In this document: positions 8,881 to 17,331 of the stretch, in pieces
Position numbering within the stretch: the first letter of the stretch is position 1
How the letters are laid out: every line of letters starts with the position of its first letter
Origin: Planctomycetaceae bacterium
Lineage (GTDB): Bacteria; Planctomycetota; Planctomycetia; Pirellulales; Pirellulaceae
Reading direction: 5' to 3'
Assembly (NCBI GenBank): GCA_024225195.1
Contig: JAAEMV010000448.1
Span: forward strand, 1 to 32,141
DNA length: 32,141 nt
Notes under the pieces: model-generated
What the model was told of the DNA's origin: nothing
Seen by the model: only the letters and a program-made list of their open reading frames with translations
The model's database searches: none
Position numbers and translations under genes: made by a program

Positions 8881-10220
8881 GTTTAGACATCGTCATGAAC
8901 ACTTATCCTATTTTTGAAATCGATCGGCTATCGCCGGAAGCGGATGCGGAAGCGGAAGCGCGAAGCGATTGGATTTTAAAAACCTCAAGATGGATTTTCT
9001 TCGCGAGCATTGCATTCGGTTTTTTCCTGTGCATGCCGATTCAAGGTAACGCCGAAGAATGGGTGCGTTGTAAATACAGCGTGAGAGATGTTGCTTTTGT
9101 AAACGTGCATGGAAAATCCTGGCAATTGCGATTGGTAAAGCCGGTCGGCGTTTCGCCGGAAAGATTCGAGAAATGGAATCTCGCGTTGCGGAATCAATTA
9201 GCAGATTCCAACGTAGGTTACGCCTGGTATGATCCGGACTCGGATGTTGGAAAACAGATTCAACTGGCAAACCCTGATGCTGCTCAAATGCCTCTCATGG
9301 ACTTGGTTCGGTCAGGTGACGCCGGTAGTCCTCTCGCAGTTCCTTTCTCTTCACAACTAGAAGAGGGGTTGAGGTCGTTGGTGCAGTCTCCCACAAGGGA
9401 TGAGGTTTTTTCGAAGTTGGTCGACGACCTGTGCGTGTTTTTGCTGGTTCAGTCCGGAGATGAATCCAAAGATGCTAACGCCAAATCAGAATTGCTGGCC
9501 GCCGTAAAACGTGTCAACGATCAAATGTGGACACTAGAGAAACCGACTGATTCTGGACCTTCCATTGTGGTTGTTCCGGAGTCTCGTCGTTCAGCAGAAA
9601 AGTGGCTGGTCTCTTCGCTGGGGATTACGGACCACTCGCAGCCAGCAGTAGCAGTCCTTTATGGTCAGGGACGCCTTTTGGGCAAAGTACTTTCCGGCGA
9701 TGAGATAACGGTCGATGCGATTGTTACTCGGGCGAGTATTTGCGGGCAAGATTGTGAATGTTCTTTAAATCGGAACTGGCTGTATGGAGTTCAGGTGTTG
9801 CACCGATGGGATAAGACGCTGGAGCGAAAAGCGGAAGAAAGCCTTGATTTTGATCCCAATTCTGCATTTGTTATTGCAGAGGTGGCTCAGATTTTACAGA
9901 AAAATGCGGGGCAGATAACTCAAGCTCCACCAGTGATGCTGGGCGGTGGCTTGGTGATTCACGACCTTGCCGACTTGGATCCGAACAGCAATTTGGAAGC
10001 GGATGAGTCAGAGGCAACAGAGGCGAAAACCGTTGATCTGGAACTAGCGGTTGGAGAACTTAGTGAGGAAAGTGTCGAAAGCGATGCTGGAGCGAAACAA
10101 ACGAGCGAGGCGGTAAGTGAAGACGAACGCAAGTCAGTAATTGCGATGCCCTGGGCAATTTTGATTTTCTTTTCGGGGCTGGTCGTTGTCGGCGTTTTCT
10201 GGCTGTTTTCAAGATCGTAG
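8877..10220 (+). CDS. Membrane-anchored protein of unknown function, coupled to the PQQ/LamG gene
   Basis: I do not recognise a named family. The ATG overlaps the upstream TGA (ATGA), pointing to translational coupling; a second Met at residue 7 is an alternative start. Residues about 39-58 are hydrophobic and end in an AxA-like GNAEE, so they act as an internal signal or anchor. Residues 424-447 form a C-terminal transmembrane helix followed by only a few residues (FSRS). Between them is a soluble, probably periplasmic, domain with AVLYGQGRLLGKVLSGDEIT, followed by a cysteine-rich ICGQDCECSLNRNW segment near residues 287-300. An acidic linker (residues about 375-415) precedes the C-terminal helix. 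It may be a membrane partner of the PQQ/LamG protein. The last 12 bp overlap the 3' end of the convergent xylanase gene. Confidence 0.75.
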   Translation: MSLDIVMNTYPIFEIDRLSPEADAEAEARSDWILKTSRWIFFASIAFGFFLCMPIQGNAEEWVRCKYSVRDVAFVNVHGKSWQLRLVKPVGVSPERFEKWNLALRNQLADSNVGYAWYDPDSDVGKQIQLANPDAAQMPLMDLVRSGDAGSPLAVPFSSQLEEGLRSLVQSPTRDEVFSKLVDDLCVFLLVQSGDESKDANAKSELLAAVKRVNDQMWTLEKPTDSGPSIVVVPESRRSAEKWLVSSLGITDHSQPAVAVLYGQGRLLGKVLSGDEITVDAIVTRASICGQDCECSLNRNWLYGVQVLHRWDKTLERKAEESLDFDPNSAFVIAEVAQILQKNAGQITQAPPVMLGGGLVIHDLADLDPNSNLEADESEATEAKTVDLELAVGELSEESVESDAGAKQTSEAVSEDERKSVIAMPWAILIFFSGLVVVGVFWLFSRS

Positions 10221-11678
10221 CGGTGTCGATCGCCGTGTTCTCCGCAATAGTGGCAGGGCAATCAAGCTTAAGATTGCCATGCTGGAAGGCTCTGGAACGC
10301 TGACAATAATGTTTTTCCCGTCTGAGCCGAGTGAAATGTTCTGACGATAAGATTTCCCCTGATATTCGACTGTAATTTCATAGTCGCCAAGAAATCCCCG
10401 AGTGCCAAATTCGCCATCGGAATTTGACAGTCCATTTTCTTCTGTCCACCACTGGTTAAAAACGAGGTCGAGATATTCTTCCCCGTTGAGATTCGGGTTG
10501 AAGTCGATGTCGAATAAAGCTGCTTCGGCATGGTTTATTTTGCCTTCCCAAAATCCCCAAAGAATAAATGCTTCGACAGATTCGTGGGCAAAGACGGCTG
10601 TCATGAAGTCGCGGGTATAGTCAGCTTGGAGATCTTTATTGGTTGTGTTGTAGTCGAATTCGGTGATATGAACTGGCAAGTCATAGTCGGCTGCAAACTC
10701 ATCAAGTAGTTCCCATATTTTTGTTGGACTTGTTGGCAGGCGGTTCGTCTCGTTGAAATGAGATTGAAATCCAAGACCATCGATTGGTGTGTTAGCGGCC
10801 GTGAGATCAGTGAGGACGGTTCGATAATTATTTCGGATGGTGCTTTGAAGGTTATCGCCGCCAGCTACAATGCCGAAATCGTTTAAAAACATACTCGCGT
10901 TATCATCCACCGCTTGGGCAGCGTCAAACCAACGCTTGCGAATATCAGTCCGGCTAGTGATTGCAGATTGTCCCTGGGGGGTAAAGCCGACCAGCTTATC
11001 CTCGATATCAAAAGACGTACGAGGCTCGTTAAGCATGTCCCATGAAAACACTTTTCCTTTCACCGCGGCACCGATATCGGCGATGTGGTTGAATGATAGG
11101 TCGTACAGGTCTTGAAGGTTTTGTTGGCTTGGGTTGCTGATATCTAGAATCGCCCTGACCGAGTCCGGTACGCTCTGGTAACGAGGCCACATCATTGCAT
11201 GGCCGCGGACATCTATTTCGCGATCACCCAGCCAATCGAGTCCTGATTGCGTCACCGATTGATTGAAACTGTTTCCCCAGGCACCATCCCATGCGCGCCA
11301 TTTAAGATGATTCTCGAGCGTGGCGGCATTGAAGATTTCTGGGACCTTGGCGGCGTACCCGGCGTTGTACTGGCTCTGAGATTCGAGAAGGTATCTGGGG
11401 TCAACCGCGGATCCAAATTTAAACGCGTGTTTCTTCATCTGGATAGAAACAGCCGCGTTCTCGATTTTATTACCGTCAACGTCCTGCACTGTGATTTGCA
11501 AATCGGCTTTTCGGTTTTGATCGATTTTCTGAGCCGCCGTGGCACGCCAAGGAGCATCGTCTCCTCGCCCTGAATACTGAGCATGCGTTTGGACCGTAAA
11601 CAGGATGCAAATCGCAAAAGTTGCCGTAGAAAAGAAATGGCTGGCGTGAGCCAGTCGATTATTTAGTCGAGTTTTCAT
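10209..11678 (-). CDS. GH10 endo-1,4-beta-xylanase with PEP-CTERM sorting tail
   Basis: I start the protein at ATG 11678 (489 residues) because a normal signal peptide follows (FFSTATFAICILFTVQTHAQ); the frame is open to 11810 but the extra residues do not look like protein. The glycoside hydrolase family 10 barrel spans about residues 85-415. GHAMMWPR is the HxxxW substrate-binding strand, SWDMLNEP carries the acid/base E218, and VHITEFD carries the nucleophile E340; FILWGFWEGK is the conserved final strand. A small beta domain lies before the barrel (ADLQITVQDVDGNK) and another after it (FLGDYEITVEYQG). The C-terminus VPEPSSMAIL, then a hydrophobic stretch, then LLRRTRR is a PEP-CTERM signal for exosortase processing. 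It should cut xylan-type polysaccharides at or outside the cell surface. It has no same-strand neighbour and its 3' end overlaps the convergent gene. Confidence 0.93.
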   Translation of the reverse strand: MKTRLNNRLAHASHFFSTATFAICILFTVQTHAQYSGRGDDAPWRATAAQKIDQNRKADLQITVQDVDGNKIENAAVSIQMKKHAFKFGSAVDPRYLLESQSQYNAGYAAKVPEIFNAATLENHLKWRAWDGAWGNSFNQSVTQSGLDWLGDREIDVRGHAMMWPRYQSVPDSVRAILDISNPSQQNLQDLYDLSFNHIADIGAAVKGKVFSWDMLNEPRTSFDIEDKLVGFTPQGQSAITSRTDIRKRWFDAAQAVDDNASMFLNDFGIVAGGDNLQSTIRNNYRTVLTDLTAANTPIDGLGFQSHFNETNRLPTSPTKIWELLDEFAADYDLPVHITEFDYNTTNKDLQADYTRDFMTAVFAHESVEAFILWGFWEGKINHAEAALFDIDFNPNLNGEEYLDLVFNQWWTEENGLSNSDGEFGTRGFLGDYEITVEYQGKSYRQNISLGSDGKNIIVSVPEPSSMAILSLIALPLLRRTRRSTPLRS

Positions 11679-11960
11679 TGGCTTGATTTCGCACGCTGCG
11701 TTAAAGAGAGGGTAAGTTGGAGAGGGTGAGCTATTGGGGCCTCCCAAGGTTACCATAATCAAAATAAATACAAAATTAATCCTCAAACTTTCTAATCTGA
11801 TTGAGAACATCGAGATTTACTTGGATTGTTGAATATTCCAATTTGCTAGACTCGAAAAAAAATAGATTAAACCTAGAATAAGACATCAGCAGTTTTTAAG
11901 TTTACAATTCACAACGTGTGAAGCGTTTACATTGAATGAATGTTTGGAATTGTGGAATTC

Positions 11961-13136
11961 ATGAACCCGTTTTTTTTAGCCCTCCGAGAATTGCACTATC
12001 GCTGGAAAAGCGGTTTGGTTTTCGTTTTGGTTGTGGCTTCAGTGACGGGCGCACTCGCTTATTTTTCAGTAAACGATGCCAGTTTCCAAAAAGAAATTGG
12101 TCGGAATGTCCGAGACATCGGTTCCAACGTCGTGATTTTACCGTCGGCGGTTGATCAATATTCCTATCACCTCGAAGGTGGTTATTCGGAAATTACGATG
12201 GATGCTAATTTGGTTTCAAAGTTGATTGAGCACCGTGCTTCGCTAAATCATTTGATTCCAATGCTTGAGCGGCGAGCCAAATGCTCAACGGGCGATCGCC
12301 AGTCGATCGGACGGGTCGTTGGATTGTCGGCCTCGATCGCAATGCCCGATCGTCCCAAAGCTCCAATGCAGCGTTCGATTCCTGCAGGTGAACTACAGTT
12401 AGGGAGTGAACTAGCAAGAGAACTTGGTGTTGAGCGTGACGCGAAAGCGCAAGTGACGATCGCTGGAGAGGTGTATAAAGTTCAGCGCGTCAATCGGTCT
12501 TCGGGGACGTGGCAAGACTCTGCTGCATTTATTGATCTGGTGTCCGCTCAGGAAATTTTTGAATTGCCCGAGCGAATTAGTCGTATCGAAGCGATTGAAT
12601 GTACAAGCGAACAGTGTGAAGCCTCGGGTCTGCAGTCGTCTGTGATCTTAAACAATGAAATAGAAAAAATAACTGATAAGGCTTCTTTTCTTCGAAAAGA
12701 AGAAATGGCGGAAGCGCGTCTTAGTGTACGATCGGTTAGCCGCGAAAACTTTTTAGTGCTACAGAATGTTCTATGGGTGTTTTTAGGATTCACGGTACTT
12801 GGGTTGGCGATTTTAAATTCGTTAAGCCGGAAGTCAGAGATCGGTGTGTTACAAGCTGTGGGTTACGGGCGCTACCGCATAGCTGCGCTGTTTTTAGTGC
12901 GGTCTCTGTTGCTCGCTGGGATGGGTGCTGCGGTAGGGGTGACCGTGGGGATGCTGGTGTCCGTTGAACAGGCGAATGATTTATTCGTCATGACTGGACA
13001 AAAGAGTTCACTTGATTGGAATGCGGCGATGACGATTGGAGGTGTCGCATTTTTACTTGCTGTTTTGGGAGGCTGTATGCCAGCCTTGTGGGCCGCAGGT
13101 GAGAATCCAGCGGACTTAATTGGGAGGGATTCCTAA
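11961..13136 (+). CDS. ABC transporter permease, FtsX/MacB-LolC type
   Basis: I prefer ATG 11961 because MNPFFLALREL is the typical cytoplasmic N-terminus of this family; ATG 11940 would add seven residues and neither has a clear ribosome site. There is one N-terminal membrane helix (GLVFVLVVASVTGALAYF), a periplasmic domain of about 220 residues, then three C-terminal helices (VLWVFLGFTVLGLAILNS, FLVRSLLLAGMGAAVGV, AAMTIGGVAFLLAVLGG). The segment SRKSEIGVLQAVGYGR is the conserved FtsX loop that contacts the ATPase. Family members extract lipoproteins, export substrates or transmit force rather than import. The stop overlaps the next ATG (TAATG), so it pairs with the downstream ATPase. An AT-rich 260-bp region separates it from the divergent xylanase gene and should hold promoters for both. 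Confidence 0.85.
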   Translation: MNPFFLALRELHYRWKSGLVFVLVVASVTGALAYFSVNDASFQKEIGRNVRDIGSNVVILPSAVDQYSYHLEGGYSEITMDANLVSKLIEHRASLNHLIPMLERRAKCSTGDRQSIGRVVGLSASIAMPDRPKAPMQRSIPAGELQLGSELARELGVERDAKAQVTIAGEVYKVQRVNRSSGTWQDSAAFIDLVSAQEIFELPERISRIEAIECTSEQCEASGLQSSVILNNEIEKITDKASFLRKEEMAEARLSVRSVSRENFLVLQNVLWVFLGFTVLGLAILNSLSRKSEIGVLQAVGYGRYRIAALFLVRSLLLAGMGAAVGVTVGMLVSVEQANDLFVMTGQKSSLDWNAAMTIGGVAFLLAVLGGCMPALWAAGENPADLIGRDS

Positions 13137-13807
13137 TGAGTGAGCAAGCACCATTGCTCGTGGTAAATGATCTTGGGCACATGTTTTCGAATCGGGGACA
13201 AAAGGTTCGCGTTTTCGAAAAATGCAACTTTGAAATTGCTCCTACTCAGTTCGTGGCAGTTCAAGGGGCGAGTGGAAGCGGGAAAACTACTTTGCTCCTT
13301 GCTTGCGGAGGGATGCTCGAACCAAGTACTGGTCAAATTAGGTTCCAAGGGAATGATTTATTCAGTCTCCCATCCTCTCGGCGAACCAGGATAAGGGCTG
13401 TTTCAATCGGCTACTTATTCCAGACGCTAGAACTGGTTCCGTATTTAGATTTGACCGCCAATGTAAGGATTGCGACGGGTGTCAGTAGCTCAGTCGCCAA
13501 TCAGTGGCTTGATCGGCTTGGGCTGGGGGATCGCTGTCGAAGTTACCCAAGAGAATTAAGCCATGGCCAGCGTCAGCGGGTCGCTTTAGCCAGAGCGATC
13601 GCGCATGAACCGGCGTTGGTAATTGCGGATGAGCCGACGGGAAATTTAGACAGTCGTAATTCAGAATTGGTCTTTAGTGTTTTAAAAAAATATGCCGAGG
13701 ATGGAGGAGCCGTTCTGATGGCGACCCACGAGACACAACCCGCCGCATTTGCTGATTTTGTAATTGATATTGAAAATCTTGATTTGTTGAAGGCGACAGT
13801 TCGTTGA
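13136..13807 (+). CDS. ABC transporter ATP-binding protein, LolD/MacB type
   Basis: A 223-residue ATPase with all core motifs: Walker A GASGSGKT (44-51), Q-loop FQTLELVPYLD, signature LSHGQ (141-145, a variant of LSGGQ), Walker B LVIADE (161-166) with GNLD as D-loop, and H198 in the H-loop. The sequence TLELVPYLDLTANV is typical of the LolD/MacB/FtsE branch, matching the FtsX-type permease just upstream (1-bp overlap). Its stop is embedded in the start of the binding-protein gene (TTGA, 13804-13807), so permease, ATPase and binding protein are likely made in fixed proportion. Together with the permease it should form a transporter in the inner membrane; the cargo is unknown. Confidence 0.9.
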   Translation: MSEQAPLLVVNDLGHMFSNRGQKVRVFEKCNFEIAPTQFVAVQGASGSGKTTLLLACGGMLEPSTGQIRFQGNDLFSLPSSRRTRIRAVSIGYLFQTLELVPYLDLTANVRIATGVSSSVANQWLDRLGLGDRCRSYPRELSHGQRQRVALARAIAHEPALVIADEPTGNLDSRNSELVFSVLKKYAEDGGAVLMATHETQPAAFADFVIDIENLDLLKATVR

Positions 13808-15462
13808 AAATTTCATTGTCGAGTTTTGGGAAATCGAAATTTGCGAAGCGTTTTGGGAAAGTTTCGAATGTGCTGATCGCTTTCGTTTCATCCGGACTGT
13901 TGATACTGATCTTGCTGGTTCTCGCAATTCAACTGCGGCCAGATGCGTTGCTTGAGGCAAGCCGGCAAACCGTTCGAATCTATTGCGCTGCCGGAATCGC
14001 AAAACCAGTGGAGGACATTGTAAATGCGTACAATGCTCAATACGGAACGAATGTAGAAATCGTCCGAACGGGTGGTTCGGGGGAACTTGCCGGGCAAATT
14101 CAGACGGAGCACGAGACGGGGTTATTGGGGGGAGCCGATATCTATCTCACTGCCGATGACCGACTCTTGGATTTAGCCTATCAGGCCGGGGCGATTGCTG
14201 AGCGTTTTCCGGTGGCCGAGCAGCGTCCTGTAATTGCTGTGCCGATTTCAAGTGAAATTCCAATCGGCGGCCTGGAGGAAATGTTGTCGAATCCAGAAGT
14301 GAAGTTTGGGATTGCCTCAGAGCGAGCAGCGGTTGGGAAATTGGTGCGAGGAGTAGCCGCAGATTTGCAGATTCTTGATCAGTTGGAGCAGCGTAAAGCC
14401 ACGGATGCTGAAAATGTGATGACACTGGCGCAGGCTCTGGTTGCGGGTAGTCTTGATGCCGCTGTAATTTGGGATACGACAGTGAGCCAGTTAAATCAAA
14501 TTGGACCTGAGCCAGTTCTGAAAATTGCTGCATTGGTGGATGCACAGGACCAAACGAAAAGCGAAATTGCATTAGGAGTTGTGTCGACGACTCCGTCACC
14601 CACGGCCAGTTTGCAATTTGCACGATTTCTAACGGCGAACCAAACGGGTCAGTCAGCGTTTGAGAAATATGGATTTTCCTTTTTGGCGGGTGATGATTGG
14701 GAGCAGGTTCCAGAAATTCATCTTTATTGTGGTTCGATGTTTACACCCGTGATTGAAACGGCAATTCGAGAATTTGCAATTCGAGAGGGGGTAAATCTTT
14801 ATCCCCGCTGGGAAGGATGTGGGAAGCTCGTCGCCGCCATGCAAAGCATTGAAGATGAGAATCTCTTCCCGGACGCTTACCTTGCCTGTGACGAATCATT
14901 TTTGGTACAGGTCGAGGAGTATTTTTACGATCCCGTTGAGTTTAGCCGAAATGAAATTGTTTTGGCGGTGTCAAAAACTGCGCCATCAAAAGTCCAAAGT
15001 TCTGAAGCGTTAGCGAATTCGAATTTGCGAATTGGTATTTGCGACCCTGAGTTTTCGGCACTTGGGTTTCTTACTCGTGAACTTCTCAGTGGTATTTCGG
15101 GAGCAAATGGTAAACAGGCAGATGGTGCAACCGAAAAGGAAAGTTTGTATCAATCAATCGAACGTCAGGCGGTCGTTAAAGCGGATGTTGGGCCGACGTT
15201 AATTAGTCAATTGGTAGCCGGGGGACTCGACGCGGCGTTCGTATATCGTTCGAATCTAGCTGCAGATCCAAAAACACTTCAGGCAGTGAACGTATACTCG
15301 ATTGCCAATGGTAAGGCTGTCGGTGTGGCGACCCAACCTTGGGCGATTTCCAAGTCGACCCGCAATCCAGCCCTCATGCAAAGACTTTATGACTGGCTTG
15401 ATCGTGCTGAGATAAAATCGCAGTTTAAAAAGAACGGATTTTTAAATCCCGCGACGGACTGA
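13804..15462 (+). CDS. Tandem molybdate-type (ModA/WtpA-like) substrate-binding protein, membrane-anchored
   Basis: This 552-residue protein starts at TTG 13804, overlapping the previous stop, with GAAGG at 13789-13793. A signal-anchor helix spans residues 23-43. Two related periplasmic binding domains follow, about 57-295 and 304-550. Matching segments are YCAAGIAKPVEDI and YCGSMFTPVIETA, GGSGELAGQIQ and EGCGKLVAAMQ, ADIYLTADD and PDAYLACDE, LVAGSLDAAVIW and LVAGGLDAAFVY. Domain 1 resembles the ordinary ModA/WtpA fold. Domain 2 carries Cys 309, 339, 362 and 413, and C339 occupies the position of the oxyanion-contacting Ser of ModA. It likely captures molybdate, tungstate or a similar anion for the ModB/ModC-like proteins encoded after it. 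Internal duplication is directly visible; the ligand is inferred. Confidence 0.85.
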   Translation: MKISLSSFGKSKFAKRFGKVSNVLIAFVSSGLLILILLVLAIQLRPDALLEASRQTVRIYCAAGIAKPVEDIVNAYNAQYGTNVEIVRTGGSGELAGQIQTEHETGLLGGADIYLTADDRLLDLAYQAGAIAERFPVAEQRPVIAVPISSEIPIGGLEEMLSNPEVKFGIASERAAVGKLVRGVAADLQILDQLEQRKATDAENVMTLAQALVAGSLDAAVIWDTTVSQLNQIGPEPVLKIAALVDAQDQTKSEIALGVVSTTPSPTASLQFARFLTANQTGQSAFEKYGFSFLAGDDWEQVPEIHLYCGSMFTPVIETAIREFAIREGVNLYPRWEGCGKLVAAMQSIEDENLFPDAYLACDESFLVQVEEYFYDPVEFSRNEIVLAVSKTAPSKVQSSEALANSNLRIGICDPEFSALGFLTRELLSGISGANGKQADGATEKESLYQSIERQAVVKADVGPTLISQLVAGGLDAAFVYRSNLAADPKTLQAVNVYSIANGKAVGVATQPWAISKSTRNPALMQRLYDWLDRAEIKSQFKKNGFLNPATD

Positions 15463-15465
15463 TGA

Positions 15466-15550
15466 TTGGCAGTTGCCAAGATACCTCAATGAGTTTGTCG
15501 TAGAGTGTGTTTTCCGAGAGATCTTAATTGACCGAAGATGATAATTCGGT
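15466..15550. other. Two short inverted repeats between binding protein and permease genes
   Basis: Within the 210-bp gap lie TTGGCA-GT-TGCCAA (15466-15479) and ACCGAA-8 nt-TTCGGT (15531-15536 / 15545-15550). The first directly follows the stop codon. Neither is followed by a T-run, so they look more like operator sites or RNA processing hairpins than terminators. No protein is known to bind them. Confidence 0.35.
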
Positions 15551-15672
15551 GAAACTGTGTGAAGTGATTTATTCAATATGTGTATTAGCAGTAATGTGTT
15601 GATGGTAGTGGTCTTCGATCGCTCGGTTCGGTTTTCATTGCTCAACGTCATTCTCGGTGCATTTGAAACCCG

Positions 15673-16608
15673 ATGTCAAAAAACAAACCAAAATCGATTC
15701 GTCAGGCGCGAACTCAATGGGATGGTTTATTCTGGACGACGATGTCGGTTTTTGGGGTTTTTTATCTCGCTTTGATAATCGCAATGCTGGTGGCCGACTT
15801 TCAGTTTGCCAATTGGTCCGACATGTCGAGCTTGCTTTCCGACGAACGCGTCCGGTTTTCGATTTGGCTCAGTTTGATTTCCTGCACGATTGCGGCGATT
15901 CTTTCCTTGTGGGTTGCGATTCCAACGGGGTTCCTGCTTGCAAGATTAGGTTCGGAGTCGATGACGCAACGGCTAGGGCAGCGGTCTTCCGGTTGTCGTC
16001 GTTTATTTAATTGGGCACGTTACTTTATTGATACGCTTTTGGATATTCCGATCGTTTTGCCTCCTTTGGTGGTGGGGATTAGTTTATTGGTGTTGTTTCA
16101 AACCCCGGCGGGGCGTTGGCTTGATCAGTGGACTGGAGAGTTGTTTGCATCGCTTGGCTATACGGGGATACGTGGAATTACCTACGAGATTCCTGCGGTG
16201 ATTTTAGCGCAGTTTACGGTTGCTGCAGCGTTCGCTGTTCGCACGATGCGTAATACCTTTGAGCAAATCGACGATCGTCCTGAGCGGGTTGCCTTAACCC
16301 TCGGCGCGAGTCACTACCAGGCATTTTCGATGGTCGCTTTGCCCCAGGCATGGCGCGGTATCGTGGCAGCTTTTACGCTGGCCTGGGCTCGATCATTAGG
16401 AGAGTTTGGCCCGATATTAATTTTCGCGGGCACTGCCAGAATGAAGACCGAAGTGCTTTCGACAACGGTGTATCTGAATTTCCAATTTGGAAATCTGAGG
16501 GGTGCGGTTTCAGCGTCGCTAATTCTCGTGACCTTAGCAATTGTTGTTCTTATTTTAACACGTTTACTTACGCTGGGCGGGAGTTCAAAAAAAGGAGTCA
16601 TTGTATGA
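15673..16608 (+). CDS. modB: Molybdate/tungstate-type ABC permease (ModB/WtpB-like)
   Basis: A 311-residue multi-pass membrane protein starting at ATG 15673. The helices include SVFGVFYLALIIAMLVADF, LSLISCTIAAILSLWVAIPTG, a segment IPIVLPPLVVGISLLVLF that is characteristic of ModB/CysT/WtpB permeases, and a final LILVTLAIVVLILTRLL. The EAA loop that docks the ATPase is ERVALTLGASHYQAFSMVALP followed by AWRGI. It is longer than E. coli ModB (about 229 residues), with extra sequence around residues 95-115 (QRLGQRSSGCRRLFNWAR). Its stop overlaps the ATPase start by ATGA. Sulfate/thiosulfate permeases have the same fold; molybdate or tungstate is favoured because of the ModA-like protein upstream and the MoeB-like gene downstream. 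Confidence 0.85.
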   Translation: MSKNKPKSIRQARTQWDGLFWTTMSVFGVFYLALIIAMLVADFQFANWSDMSSLLSDERVRFSIWLSLISCTIAAILSLWVAIPTGFLLARLGSESMTQRLGQRSSGCRRLFNWARYFIDTLLDIPIVLPPLVVGISLLVLFQTPAGRWLDQWTGELFASLGYTGIRGITYEIPAVILAQFTVAAAFAVRTMRNTFEQIDDRPERVALTLGASHYQAFSMVALPQAWRGIVAAFTLAWARSLGEFGPILIFAGTARMKTEVLSTTVYLNFQFGNLRGAVSASLILVTLAIVVLILTRLLTLGGSSKKGVIV

Positions 16609-17276
16609 TCTCAGTTCAACAATTACTTCTTCGCCAAGGCGATTTCGAATTGAGTCAAATCAGTTTTGAAATACCTCTTAATTCCTACGCGATTTTGATG
16701 GGGGCGACCGGGAGCGGTAAGACAACATTGCTGGAATCGATCTGTGGATTAAGGGCAATTTCAGGTGGAAAGATCTGGATTGGCGGCGATGAGATTACAC
16801 GAACTCCACCGGCTCAACGGCAGATTGGCTACGTGCCGCAAGACTCTTCTTTGTTTCCAACGATGAAAGTGCATCGACAAATTGCATTTGGAATGGAAGT
16901 TCGCGGGTTCAGCCAAGCTGAACGAAATCAGCGGGTGGAGGAACTTGCTTCGAGTTTGGACATTACTGAAATCCTAGATCGTTATCCGCGCGGGCTTTCA
17001 GGCGGTGAGAAACAAAGAGTGGCTCTTGCGCGGGCGTTATCATTTCGCCCCCGGCTGCTGTGTCTCGATGAACCACTGAGTGCATTGGATGATGATACGC
17101 GAAGTAATTTGACGAGACTGCTGAAAAAGATCCAGCAATCCGAATCGGTTACCGTCTTGCATATTACACATAACGTTGAAGAGGGGATTGAGTTGGGAAC
17201 CGTTCATTTTCGATTGGACAAAGGCCAAGTGCGGTCGGTTGGTTGTGAAGATTTTGGTGATAAAAATACAGCGTGA
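16605..17276 (+). CDS. modC: Molybdate-type ABC ATP-binding protein (ModC-like, without TOBE domain)
   Basis: ATG 16605 is chosen because AAAGGAG precedes it at good spacing and it overlaps the permease stop; the frame is open far upstream but that is permease sequence in another frame. The 223-residue product has Walker A GATGSGKT (33-40), Q-loop GYVPQDSSLFP, signature LSGGE (131-135), Walker B LLCLDE (151-156) and H189. VPQDSSLFPTMKV and the KVHRQIAFGME region resemble the ModC/CysA/PotA importer group. It stops right after the ATPase core, so the C-terminal TOBE/MOP regulatory domain of E. coli ModC (about 350 residues) is absent. It should energise the ModB-like permease in the inner membrane. 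Confidence 0.87.
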   Translation: MISVQQLLLRQGDFELSQISFEIPLNSYAILMGATGSGKTTLLESICGLRAISGGKIWIGGDEITRTPPAQRQIGYVPQDSSLFPTMKVHRQIAFGMEVRGFSQAERNQRVEELASSLDITEILDRYPRGLSGGEKQRVALARALSFRPRLLCLDEPLSALDDDTRSNLTRLLKKIQQSESVTVLHITHNVEEGIELGTVHFRLDKGQVRSVGCEDFGDKNTA

Positions 17277-17331
17277 ACTCTTTGAAGAGATACGCATTTC
17301 AAGAGCAATTGCATTCCTTACTGGTTGAAAA

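Noticed and set aside
11679-11810. Longer N-terminus for the GH10 xylanase
   Set aside because: A normal signal peptide starts at ATG 11678; the upstream residues look like translated promoter DNA.
16350-16604. Longer N-terminus for the ModC-like ATPase
   Set aside because: This stretch overlaps the permease gene in another frame and lacks ATPase features; ATG 16605 has a strong ribosome site and ATGA overlap.
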